Shown here one piece after another: positions 38,166-49,700 of a DNA stretch of 64,000 nt. The notes beneath the pieces are model-generated. The model made no database searches. It had not been told where the DNA came from and worked only from the letters and a program-made list of their open reading frames with translations. Made by a program: the position numbers and the translations under genes. This DNA is from Symmetrospora coprosmae (taxonomy: Eukaryota > Basidiomycota > Cystobasidiomycetes > Symmetrosporaceae). Position 1 is the first letter of the stretch. Each line of letters starts with the position of its first letter. The DNA is taken from assembly GCA_008802785.1 (NCBI GenBank), contig VUYT01000003.1:682001-746000 (forward strand). The letters run 5' to 3'.

Positions 38166-39258
38166 ATGGCCTCTCAAAGCGACTTCGAGCGAGCTGTCGC
38201 CTTTGTCGGTGCGAGCAAGGCGCCCACGAGCAATGACACCAAGCTCGAGGTGAGCCTGCTTCAAGTTCGCAATCATCGGGACCGAGCCGAATGGCCGGCC
38301 ATAGACGAACGGAGGAGCCGCGTGCGCATATGGACAGCTGACGTACGCCTCGCCGCTTCTTTTCAGCTATACGCTTTCTACAAGATCGCAAGCGTTTCGC
38401 TCCTCCCCAGCGACTCTGGGATATCCCGACCAGGCCTCTTTGACTTTGCAGGACGCGCCAAATTCGATGCCTGGGTGCAGCACGGGACGGCCCTCCAGGG
38501 CGAGGCGATAGGCGATACGAGAGCGCATGCTCGTGCGGCATATATCGAGATCGCGTGCGAGAAGCTAGCCTATGACCCTGGCGCGGCTGAAGAGCCTGAA
38601 ACGATGCAGGCGGGCTCCAGGCCAGCCAAGCGTGACGAGGACAAAACCGCCGACGAGCTGCTGGATGAAGATAGCGGGTCGGATGAAGGCACTGGAGGCG
38701 TCGGGATGGTATCTGTCTCGACTATGCGGCTCGGCGAGGACGAGGAGCCGGCTCAGCTTCGAAATGGTGACCATGGACCAGAGTGCGCAATATGCCGTCA
38801 ATGAACGCCATGAGACAGGTCTTTGAGTACAGCTGATGAGACAATGCCTACCTTGCCAGCGATGTCCGGACCCTGGCGGCTAATGGGGACTTGGAAGCTC
38901 TTCGAGCACTCCAGCCTTCACAGGAACAATGCAATACACCCGACGAATACGTAGGTGATGAGCTACTATGAACAGCCCTTGCCTTCACTGGAGCTGAACT
39001 TTATGCACTGCTATACGCTCAGGGCTTCACTGCGTTGCATCTGGCGACAGACCGCGGGCATGTCGAGGTGGTCAGATACTTGCTGCAGAGCGGTGCAGAC
39101 GCCTCAATACAGGTGCGCGCAGTCGGCTGGCGTCAGACCGTGATTCAACTATCTGATAGCGCGTCACCCGCGAACAGGACTCGGAAGGAGCCACGGCACT
39201 CGACACTGCTCGCGTCCTGGAGAACGAGGAGCTTATTCTGATCCTGGAGGATGCCTAG
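38166..39258 (+). CDS. Acyl-CoA-binding domain plus ankyrin repeat protein (ACBD6-like)
   Basis: The protein binds long-chain acyl-CoA through an N-terminal ACB domain and carries C-terminal ankyrin repeats, as in ACBD6. Exon 1 (38166-38249) encodes FERAVAFV...KLE; exon 2 begins at 38367 with LYAFYKIASVSL and FDFAGRAKFDAWVQHG, the classical ACB signature, then AYIEIACEKLAYDP. A Glu/Asp-rich linker follows. Ankyrin exons are up to 38950 (LAANGDLEALRALQ), 39023-39112 (GFTALHLATDRGHVEVVRYL) and 39178-39258 (EGATALDTARVLENEELI). The junction between the linker and the first ankyrin exon (38700-38860) needs a frame change that I could not place uniquely. The ACB domain has about nine extra residues (IGDTRAHAR) between the usual EA and YI positions, next to the ligand-binding helix. 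Confidence 0.85.
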
Positions 39259-39507
39259 AGCAGGATACACTGCAATTGGCTCGCTCACCTGTCCTTGTTG
39301 TTGTCGTCAAGAAGCCTGGAGCATCGTCGCACCCTCGAGGCTGGTGCCTGTCGCATCTCCTCATTGACATGCTCGCCAAGCCGGGCTATACAGCCTTGAG
39401 TAATATATACTTGCGTCGTAGTAGCAACAACATCCCTCGCGAGGTGCGATCGCGCATCCACATCTCGTCAACCCGCAAACTGGGCCCAAGCTGGCTGAGA
39501 GGGTGCG

Positions 39508-42500
39508 TTATAGGCCTGCCGCCTCACCAGGTTGCCCCCGGACATTGCTCTCCATCATGTGGATCTGCCACTCGCCAAACGGTCGCTCCATGTATAACTT
39601 GCCGAGCGTCTCCTCCTTCTTTTTGCTGACAGCCACGTAGGACCGTCGAAGCCCGGCCATCTCGATATCGAGCACGCGGGCAAGCTCGTTCGGGGGATAC
39701 TCGGAGAGTTGCACCCGCCTGCGCGTCTTGATACCGCCGATAGTCGTGTAGATGGGACCCGAGGGCTCAGGCGTGGCCGATGGAGACCGGTTGCGCCGCT
39801 TGCCTTCCACTGGCCCCGGCGGGAAGAGCGAGTTGCCGCCCTTGTTCGCCGGCCGTGCTTTGCTCTTTGCGATGACTGCTAGTAGCTCCCGCGGCAGGAT
39901 CTTGTCCTCAGCCTCGAGATGACGCGTCGCACGGTCTGTCCGCCACTTGGTGTCCGAATCTTGCGCGTCGAGCTCATTGTCCGAGGTCTCGGACGACACG
40001 GATGACAGCTCGCCGTCGCTATCAAAGGCTGCTGAAGCAGCAATGACGATTGCCTGTTTCGCCGTCGCCTCCTTTGGCGATACCTGCGCTCCATTAGGCG
40101 AGTCAGGCTTGGAGCGAAACGTGCGGGGTGGTCGATACTGCACGGGCGCCTGTACGGGAGGATTGAGAGTAAAGCTCAAGGTGGCAGCAGAAGTAGAAGC
40201 GGGTGTTGATGCGCGCGAAGAAGAAGCTCGTGGCAAGCGTCGTCGGCCCAGTGTCGTTGACTGCGGGGCGGGCGACAGGGCATGTGCTGACATGGGTCTT
40301 TCAGCAAAGGCACTGAGGCCAGAGAGCGATGCGTAGGGATGCGGAAGGATGAGCTGCGGAGTTGGAAGCGGAGCTGAAGCGGGGACAGCGGGCCCGAGCA
40401 TCGGTGGCTGATCAGCAAGCGGGGCCGGTGGGGCCGACATTTCTTGCAGAATCCTATCGATGCTGAAGTCCCGCTGAACATTGAATGCACGTTCCGGCAC
40501 CTTGCTGCCCCAAGCATATGCTGCTCTGGTCGTCCTCCTCTCAGGTGAAAGAGGAGGCTGACTGCCTCCAGTGATGGACGGTGACCGCTCGCCATTCGAG
40601 CCGGGTTGCTGAATGCGAAAGAAGGAGTCGACGATAGTCGGCGGACCAGTGTATTCCCAGTACTCTGGCTTTGCCTTGCCCTTGCCTTTCAGAGAGGCGA
40701 TATCGGCGATAGCAGCAGCTTCCCTCGGCGCCCTTTTCCTCCTTTGCGGCCTCGGCCGTTCCGTGTAGGAGGCGTCAGTGTCTCCATCGTCCGTTAATGG
40801 CGTCCTGTTGCGTGAGAGCACAGGCGCCGTTTGAGGCGCGCTGAGACGGGCACCATAAGGGTCGTGCAGCAGATCCAGCCGCATCTGCTCATCATCAAGG
40901 AACTCCTTAGACGCCTCCATTGCTGCAATTGCTTCCTGTCGACCGTCGTCATCCTCCGACGAATGTCCTTTGGCTCTTCGCCGTCTGCGCTTCTTCGTCT
41001 GCGCCGCAGGAGAGCTGGAGGAGGGCGCACCAGAAACGATGGAGAGAGGGTGCTGTTGATAGCCAAAGCCCTGGTCGTAGCTCGGCTGTGGCAAGTTGAA
41101 CTGCAGTGCTTGCATTGGGATACCTTTGGTTGCGCGGGATCGGCGTCCGAGAAGGTCGGACTGTGCGGCGCCTGAAGAGGCGGGCGCAAGCGGGTCCGCT
41201 CGCTTGGGTGCAATGAGGATCTTGGAGCCGTTGGCTCGGGCTGTCCTCCCATTCGAGAGAGGTGCTGTTCCGTTGCCATTGGCAATGGCGCCAAAGGTCG
41301 GCATTGAAGTGCCTGGCGACCCCGACCTGGACGGGGGACCGCTCGCACTGGTGGTACCGATATTCCGGTATGCAACGGCTGCTGAGCCAGCAGATACACC
41401 CTGCATTGGACTCTGAGCGCGCGGAGTGTCGAGAAAGTCGTGTGGTGAGATGCCCCGTGGTGCCGGTGGGATACCTGGGGCGGCGGAATGCAAGAACGGG
41501 GATTGGGCGGAGGGCCCGGTCCGGAGGAGAGTGAGCGATGGAGGCGGATGAGGCGGGTCAGCATGGCCAGGTCGCGGGAGGCTAGACCACTTGAGACACA
41601 TCAGAAGTGAATGCAACATACCCTTTCCGCCCGACGTGAATGTGCGTGCAGCTGCTCCTTTTTTGCTGGAAGCGCTGCCGTTGGCCGGCCCGCCACCTCC
41701 GTAGGGCTCTCTGGGCTCGAGCAACTGGTCGTACTTCCGAAGCATGTCTTCCGAGTCCTGCAGCTGCTTTCTCTTGAGCCGTTCTGCCTCCTTGACGCGC
41801 TCGCTGGCGACCGGTGTCGGAGCATAGAGGCGATGCCCGCCCTTGACCGGCGAAGCGTTGGCGTAATAGGCCGAGGAGGCCACCTCGGACCGCAGAGCCT
41901 CAACGTCTCTACGGAGACGGATGCGCTCTTGCACAAGGCGATCTCGCTCCTGTTTCCTGCCTTTCCTCTCCAGCGCCTCTCCCGGCTGGTGCTTCTTTGT
42001 ATAGTAAGCGTCCGAGGAATCGTATTTGCTGGCCATGGCCATCAAGGCAGGGTCGGCGACGGGCGGCAGCTCATGCTGCTCCAGCAGACGGAACTCTGGC
42101 ACTTCTATGTCATGCTGTAGCGTCACTGGGAGGGGCGGGGGATCGTATAGGTCAAGCAGTGCGGGAGGATGTGTCGTGAAGAGGAGCTTGACGGTGTTGG
42201 GCAACAAGGGCGGTTCTGAGAGGATGATCGGAGACGAAGACACAGGGAGTCAGATGATGGTCATGGATGAGTTACGTGCATCATGGGAGGTTTACGCATC
42301 CGCAATGGGAACCCCACCTTCTCCATCAGCTTCGTGACCGGATGCCTGGGCTTCATTGGCAGCAGCAGCCGCGGCCGCAGCGGCAGCATTGATGGCTCGA
42401 GTGCTCCTTCGAGGTTTGCTTGCAGAGTCTGTCGAAGCTGCTGCTGTTGCCTGAGCCATTCCAACGGTGTCTGTGCCAGGCGTGCCCATCCCCGACGGCG

Positions 42501-42555
42501 GCGCTAGCACAGCAGCAGCAGCAGGGGATCCAGACGGCGGAGCGGGCGTCGTCAT
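39508..42555 (-). CDS. Nuclear Ala/Ser/Pro-rich protein with a possible SAS4-type region
   Basis: Exon 1 is 42555-42318 and exon 2 starts at 42215 (phases agree, joining HEADGE to EPPLLPNTVKLLFTTH). Near residues 120-180 is a charged helix (YDSSDAYYTKKHQPGE, KQERDRLVQERIRLRRDVEAL) that resembles the SAS4 domain of chromatin acetyltransferase-complex subunits; this is a moderate resemblance only. A long disordered region with basic clusters (KKRRRRRAKG, RPQRRKRAPRE) suggests nuclear location. The C-terminus is conserved-looking (TTIGGIKTRRRVQLSEYPP, NELARVLDIEMAGLRRSY). Near 41616 a GTATGT donor and near 41577 a TAG acceptor suggest a 40-nt intron, and 41403-41476 another; removing both keeps the frame and exposes a helical stretch (ASRDLAMLTRLIRLHRSL). 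Both forms are open, so I cannot choose. Confidence 0.6.
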
Positions 42556-42812
42556 ATCGTGTCCATAGGTAGCGAGAGTGAGAAGTCGAGTCTCTAATGC
42601 AGTTTGTCCTGCGCCGCTCTTCCTCCCCGACGGCGGCAACGTCGATGGATCTGGGAGAGACTGCGCTGCGCGTGCACAGGCAGGCTCAGAGCTGAATGCT
42701 CGAAGGTCTCACGGCGCGCTTTCAAAGATTAAAGGCGCGAGAACGACAACAACAGGAGCGACAAAGGATCAACGAAGAGACTCGCATGTCCATTCCGCAG
42801 CTCGCGATCGCA

Positions 42813-45389
42813 TCATTGCACCACTCGGACGTCCGCATTCTCCTCCAACCACTCCATCCAGGCTTCCAGGAACTTGCCCCCTTCGCGGACAGTCTCGCTG
42901 TCTCCTACGACGCAGAGGCACCTCTTTGCTCGCGTCATGGCAACTGAGTGCGCGATAGAGTCATGCCGCAGCCAGTCAGCGCGCCGCTTTAGCCGGATCC
43001 GCAGATCAGTGCCTGTGCAGACCCACCATTCAGACGTCTCTTCTCGCTCAAGAAGCCAACCTCCTTCTTGGCGTTGCTGCGCACCAGGCTGAGCACAATG
43101 ACCTCCTTCTCTCTCCCTTGAAAGCCGTCGACCGACCCGCACTCTATCGGGCTGGCCTGGCGCTCGCCAGACGTCGCGGCAGCAAGCGCATCTGGCGGGT
43201 ACCGCTCGCGGATGAGACCAGAGATGAGCGCGACTTGAGCATTGTACGGCGTGATGACGGCGATGCTCTCCTTGCGTACCCCGGCAGCGACAAGCTCGTC
43301 GATGAACTTCATGACAATCTCGGCCTCATTTTCGTTTGACTTGGATTCGCCTTGCACTGTACGCTTCACAGCGGTGTCAGAGTCTGCGTCTTCGGCTCGC
43401 TCGTACATTGCGGCGCCGGCAGTGTCGTAGAAGATGACTGGCTCCGTGAGCAAGCCATCGTCTTCGTCAGCGGACTTGTCCGGGCTGCCGTCATTCGAGA
43501 GTTCTGGGAGTTCCGCCAGCAACCGTGTGCTGACGCTCTCGTGGGCTACGAGCTTTTTCTGGTACAGCTCGCGCGAAGGGAAGAGCATGATCTGGATGGG
43601 CAGGCGACACAGTCAGTTCCGAATTGATTGAGCTACAAGCTGAAATGGACGCAACCGCACCTTCTCGTGCATGCGGTACTGCACGTTCAGCAGCCTTTTC
43701 ACCTTGCTGCCATGCAAGTCCAGCATCCTGTCGAAGAGGGTGACTTCGAGGGTCCTTGGACTACCCTGCTTGTCCTTCTTCAGGCTGTCCGGCAGGTCCG
43801 TGTTGCTGCCCTTTATTGTCGGCGGGAGCTGGAGATGGTCGCCAGCCAGGATGAGCTTTTTGGTGGCTTTGAGTACGGGGATCCAGCAGACGGCCTCGAG
43901 TGCCTGTGCAGCTTCGTCAATGACAAGCACATCGAAGTCTTCATTGTAGAGCTGTCGCGAGCCGGCTCTACGTGAGGGCAAGCCAGTCAGGCTGTGATAC
44001 TGATCGAAAGGAGCGGGGTGGGGCTCACCCGTGGCAGGTAGCAAGGACAACCTTGCTCTGTCCGACAACACCCTTGACGACCGCGCCTTCTCGCTTTCGA
44101 TATTCCTTGCGCAGCTCCCGGACTTCGCCCCACCCTTCCCTGCGCTCTTTGCCCCTCATCTTGCCGCTCGCAAGCTTCTTGGTCCACTGCTCTATCTCAT
44201 CCTTGACCTCCTTTGTGATCTGTCCGCTGTCCGAGTTCGACGTCTGGTAGTCCAGAGTCGAGCGGACGAGGCCGGGAAGGATCCTAGCTGGATGTCCAAG
44301 GCGAGACATGCTATTCGCGGGCAGGTGCGCTGACAAGCGTTCCAGCACGTTGTCGACGGCCAGATTGCTCGCAGAGCACACGAGAACGCGCTTGTCCTGC
44401 GCAACGAGCTGCCGGATGCACTCGATAAGCGTGGATGTCTTGCCCGTGCCAGGCGGACCATGGATGAGAGCCAGCTCGTTCGCTTCATATACGGCAAAGC
44501 GCACGGCGTCCTTCTGCGAGTCGTTCAGAGTGGGCTCGAGGAAATCTAATGAAGCTGCTTTGTCTGGAGACAGGGGATTGAAGGATGGCTTGCGTATGCC
44601 GAACAGCACCTGTATCAAGTCGGGAGGCGTAGGCGCCGATGGCGAGACCATCTTGAGCAGACGCTGCAGTGTCTTCTCCATGCGCTCGTACGTGACAGTA
44701 TTCGCTAGCTTCTGCCTGCGTGACGAAGGTGATGGCCAGCGAGTCGAAGATCAGACATGTGAGGTCCGCGTGGGCGTGCATTTGCGAGATGTATGCATTG
44801 CGTGTGCGGAATCTGCTACGCACAGGCGACATTTCTCGGGTAGCTCAGGGTCTTTCTCATCCTTGTCACCTGCGCCGCTGTTCAGAGCAATGACAATCTT
44901 GTCTTCATGCGTGCGATAGACCACTCCTTGCAAGCCTGACGAGCGCCTCGCGTCGTCACCTCCATTCGGCCCCTCCGTGTCTTTCGCTTTTCCTTTCCCT
45001 TTGCCAGCCGCCTTAGGTCCGCCGCCAACGTCGTTGCCGAGAATCTCGCAGGTGTCGCCGTTCCGAAAGTCGTGACTCGGCAGAGGGCCCTTCATCCATC
45101 TCTCGAGCTCGACGAGCGTCTTGCCGCCCAGACCGACGGACATGGAGCACACCTGCAGGTTCAGGATGGCCAACCCGCGCGACTCGAGCAGCTTGGGCGA
45201 GCATTTCGAGGCCAGGAGGGACGTCTGTGCTAGGTCCGTGTCCCGCTCGTGCGCCAGCAGCTCGATGGTCCGCTGGATGTGCTTCTCGGCGTAGGTTGGG
45301 GTGGAGGCGGCGCCTGTCACTGCAGTCTCCAACGATGCGCCAGCTCCATTCTGCTGCGGCTTCTCTACCGTCTCGGTATCGACGCTCAT
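42813..45389 (-). CDS. HCS1: Superfamily 1 helicase, SMUBP-2 / Hcs1 type
   Basis: This is a 5'-3' DNA/RNA helicase of the Upf1-like group (IGHMBP2; yeast Hcs1, DNA polymerase alpha-associated). From the ATG at 45389 the N-terminal domain reads HIQRTIELLAHERDTDLA and GLAILNLQVCSMSVGLGGKT. Helicase motifs in order are Q/I (LNDSQKDAVRFA...HGPPGTGKTSTLIE), Ia (VLVCSASNLAVDNVLERL), motif II (DFDVLVIDEAAQA), III (LILAGDHLQLPPTI), IV (LNVQYRMHEK), V (GSVDGFQGREKEVIVLSLVR) and VI (VAMTRAKRCLCVVGD). About six exons are present; the first junction joins KCRL to QKLANTVTYERM across an intron near 44700-44830. No R3H or zinc-finger tail follows motif VI, as in yeast Hcs1 and unlike human IGHMBP2. It is head to head with the dynactin gene. 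Confidence 0.93.
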
Positions 45390-45587
45390 GCTGCTGATGC
45401 TGCTGCTTGGATGGCCGATGTCCTGCCCTCGAGTTCCAACAAGAGTGCGAGCGGAGGCAACCTGTGGTGGTGACGACGAACGAGCGAGGACCACGCCCTC
45501 TCTCTGCGTGCAGCGCATCCTCATCGCATGCATGCATGAGATGCTGCAGCATATGGACATTCACACAGGCAAAGAGCAGTGACGGCC
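45390..45587. promoter_or_regulatory. Shared divergent promoter, helicase / dynactin p25
   Basis: Only 198 bp separate the helicase ATG (45389, minus) and the dynactin ATG (45588, plus). If the helicase used a further upstream ATG around 45534 the gap would be smaller still. Confidence 0.5.
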
Positions 45588-46595
45588 ATGGTCTTCTACA
45601 ATCGTGCAGAGTACATTGAGACGGTGAGCCAGTCCGGTCTGTGCAGCGCATGCAGTGAGGTGAGTGGGGCTGACCGCCAGGCGAAACACAGGACCAAGGG
45701 AACCGCATCAACCGCAAATGCACAGTGCAGGGCAGCCAGAACATTGTCCTAGGTATACATGCTGAGATGCGCTACAAGCTGTGCCTTGTGCGATGCAGAG
45801 CAGCTCGCTGATTCCTGATTCCTTGCGGCCTCAGGTACAGCGGGGCCTCTAGCGACGCGCCTGGACACCTCGGAGCTGATGCACTCCGCCCCCCTGCGCG
45901 CACAATGCAGGCGGCAAGACCATCCTCGAAGCTGGCGTCATCCTGCGAGGTGACCTCAGACGCGCAGGATCCGGAGCAGCCGTCGTCCTCGCGCTGGGAA
46001 AGTACTCGCGACTGGGACAGAACTGCGTCATTCGTCCACCCTACAAGACTTATAAAGGGTGAGCGACTGACTCGTCGAGAGCGCTAAAATGTGGGTCTCT
46101 CGCACTCGAGACGCCTGCTGACGTGCATCACTCGACTTTCTGGACGTGCAGCGTCTTCAGGTAAGTCTCGCGCAATGTGGCCACTCACCCAGCATAGAGA
46201 CACTGCGCTGGTCCTGATGCACTCTTCAAACAGCTACTACCCCATGAAGATCTCGGACTATGTCACCATTGGTGAGAACTCTGTCGTCGAAGCCGCGTCC
46301 ATCGGATCCATGGTCAGGATCGGCAAAAACTGCGTTATAGTGGGTGGTAGCCGATGCCGTCGTGTTTCGTGGAGCTGACACAGTGTCATCTTTTGGTTCA
46401 TAGGGCCGCTTCGCCATCATCAAAGACTGCGCTGTCATCGAAGACAACACAATCATCGCCCCAGGCACCGTAGTGCCCGCAATGACGGTCTTTGCAGGAT
46501 CACCAGGCAAGCTCGTCGCAGATCTGCCAGAGAGCTCGCCAGAGCTCTTCGAGCACGCTTGCCGGGACTACTATGTCAACTTCAAGGCGGCCTGA
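45588..46595 (+). CDS. Dynactin subunit 5 (p25), left-handed beta-helix protein
   Basis: p25 caps the pointed end of dynactin and helps link dynein to endosomal cargo. Similarity to human DCTN5 is clear: [28 protein letters not shown]-like [57 protein letters not shown] and [19 protein letters not shown], i.e. repeated hexapeptides of a beta-helix. Exons are 45588-45636, 45681-45752, 45911-46058, 46152-46160, 46234-46339 and 46404-46595 (191 aa, phases agree). The fourth exon is only 9 nt (CGTCTTCAG), with a perfect acceptor and a GTAAGT donor; it supplies the residues that align with human KGVAFFP. The first intron uses a weak GTCTGT donor, so the first exon's end is less sure. It converges on the WDR7-like gene 127 bp away. 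Confidence 0.93.
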
Positions 46596-46722
46596 GTGGG
46601 GTTCCGGTGCTGTGGGGCTCGGTGTCGGTGGTCCGGACTAGTCTCAAGAGACGACGCTGTTGTCTGTACATCAGCATCGCTGCAACAAGATCGCTACTTT
46701 GAAAGTGGCTCTGCTGCTACGC

Positions 46723-49700
46723 TCAGACAACAGAGAAAGTGAGAGCCGTCTCCCGGATCTTGATCTTGACCCTCCTCTCCTCGAGCCAATCGACCGTCAG
46801 CCACTCGAGCTGCGCAGCGGCCGTCATCATGGCCTCTTCGGGCGAGGCGAGCTTGAAGTCGAGCGTCTTGTACGCCTCGTGCGACTGCGCGCCGTGCCCC
46901 TGTGGCGGTGGGCCGGTAGGGTTGAGCAGGCCGAGGAGGCTCATCCCGACCTTCCACACCCTGAGTGCCGTGGATGCCCAAGGCGGATGAGGGTCAGCAG
47001 CCGCGCCCAGTCTGCGACGAGGCCGAGGCGCAATGCTACGCACTTGACATTGGACTCTTCGAGCGAGACAGTGACGAGCCGCCGCCCGTCCGGCGAATAC
47101 GACACCGCGGACGCGCGCTTCTTGTGCGAGTCGAGGATATACAGCCGCGTCGCCGTCTTGAGGTCGTACACCACGACAGCGCCTTCGTGCGTGCCGACAG
47201 CCAGCCGCTGCGTCTTGCCGTGAAAGGCGATCGAGGGGTACGTCTTGACGAGCTCGCTCAAGATGAACGTTGCCGTCTGCTGAAGTGCGCCGCGCAGACC
47301 GCCTCGCGGGTCCAGCGAGCGGACGACCATCTCGACGAGTCGGGGAATGCTAGCAAACAGGACGATCGGTTTCTGTGAAGCGTGAAAACCAAGCTCAGCA
47401 CTCTTTGCCTCTCGCTTGCGCACATCGGGAGCACACACACCTTCCGGACCATGAATGCGATAAGCTTCATCGTCTTTGCCCGCTCCTCCGAGTCTGCATC
47501 GGCCTGCACCGCGTCAAACGAGAGGACAGTCATGAAGAGCGGGGCATTGATGGCCGCGATCGAAAGGACAGCCTGTCTCGCCAAATTGCGCAGATTGACG
47601 AGCGCGGGGAGAGTCGACGTCGAGGTGGCCAGGCGGAAGATTGAGCGAAGCACGCGCACGGCGTCGAAGCTGTTCTGGAAGACTGCAAAGCCCCGGATGC
47701 AGAGCTCGAGGCTGACATTCTGGCTTGCTGGATTGTCCGTCTCGTCGAGGGATTTGCCGATCTGATAGGCGATGGTGCGCAGGACGCTGCGGGAATGCGG
47801 GTCGGCACCGTTAACATTCTCGGTTGCATTGCGTGCAGGCCAGGGTCGCACTCACCCTAAAGACAGAAGCGACTGCTTGGCAATGGCGATCTCGCCAAGT
47901 ACTAGTAGTTCCTTCGCCGTGTTCAAGCTGGTTTGCAGCACTTGCAAAAGCGGCGACAGCGTAACGCCTGGTTAGCCTTTGTGTGATTCGTCCTGTTCCC
48001 GACAGCTACCGCGTCAAGCTCACTGCGGCCCTGTCGTTCCTGCACCTCCTGGAACACCTCGCTATCGGTAAGACGCCCGACTCGAGCGCCGAAGAGCATA
48101 CGTGCAGCTTGCTTCAACTCCGCTGATAGTGTAGAGAGGATCATCAGCTACTCAAGCGGCTAGGCCCGTATTTGATTTCGGGCTGATACTACGCACCCGA
48201 CTCGTCAAGCCAGAAGTCAGCAAGATAGTCCAGTGAGGCGTCTTTGAAGCCTGTGCCGGCGCTCTCAGGCAGCTGCGTGGCGAAATAGGCGATGACCTCA
48301 TTCGCGTAGCGCTCGGTGTCTGAAGGGGTTTCCATATCAGCCTTGAGTCATGCGGAGGATAAGGTTCCATGGCCCAACGAACCGGCGAAGTTGAGAAAGA
48401 CTCGACACAGAGCGACTATGACCAACAGCCGCTGTGCTGTGCATTTATGACTTGCCGAGAACGGCTGTACATCAGCGAAGATGGCAGACGACTCCGATCT
48501 GTCGAAAGAAGAGACAGTCAGGCGCCGCCCAGCTGTGGGCAATGCTTCGGTAGAGCGACGAGCTGACGTGGATCCGGAGAAGACGCATGGCTCTTCGCCG
48601 ATGGGCTGGATGTGAAGGTGGTCCCGCAAAGCTGTCTGGACGTATGCCTCGTCGACTGGGACCAGGTAGCGTGAGAGCAACCAGCGGATAGATGGGTCTA
48701 GGGTATCCTCGGCCCTGCGACTGCCCTTTGCGCACGAAGCCGCTGCATTGTCGACCACTTGTCTAAGGTCGATAGGCAATGCCTGCCTCGTACTATCGGC
48801 CCCGAGCTCGCTGTATTGTGGCCCACGCATGTCAGCTAAGCAGAGTTGCGGCTCGCTAGCATGTATCGCCAACTCACACTTCCGTCCAACCGTCCATGTG
48901 TACGAGAATGTCCGCTACCCCAGCATGATCCAGCGTCTTCTGCATTTTCCCGCTCTCAACGTCCCAAAGCCGCGCTAGGCCGGAGTCGTAGACCACCAGG
49001 AGCTGTGACTGTGACCGTCGCAAGAGAACCCGCGAGAGCGGGCTTCGAGAGCTCGGGATGAGAACGACCTCGACATCTGTGTCTGGTCCGCGAGAAGCAC
49101 CCTCCTCCACACTCGAGAGCGGCCAGAGCGCGATGCTGCCATCTGCTGCAATCGCCATCATCCCGATGGTGGTGGCCGCTATAGACGTGACTGGAGACGC
49201 GAAGATGTGCGACGAGGTGAGTTTGCTGCGCGAACTATGGACGAGGCATGACATTAGAACGGTACTGCATTGGCTTGAGGTCGCAGATAACCCACAGCGC
49301 GTCATAGATGGCGACTGTTCCATCGGCATGGCCCGCAAATACAGCATCCACAGTCTGGTATCGACCTTGGCCCAGCACAAACACAGCACTTGCTGTCACC
49401 GGTGCAGTGTGCACTTCCGACTCTGGTGTCTGCGTGTCGCCAAATGCAATCTGGCCGGTCGCTAAAGATTGAATGAGGTCAGCAAGGTCACGCGCGCAGT
49501 TGTAGTCAGCAGACTTGCGAGGCGAGCTTACAAGTGCCACTGATCAATGCGCCGTCATCGAGCACCAGAGCAGCGGTCGCCCCGCCGACGCCTTGCGGCA
49601 TCGCCGAGGGAGTGGTATACGCGATGAGCACGTCAGGCTCGCCATCCTCGTCTAGATCGTTGGCGCCTGCCGCAGGAGCCAGGCAGATCCGCCTGCACCC

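Noticed and set aside
45637-45680. Standard donor GTGAGC at 45624 for dynactin intron 1
   Set aside because: It leaves the wrong phase for exon 2, which is fixed by similarity. The weak GTCTGT donor at 45637 keeps the frame, so it is preferred despite poor consensus.
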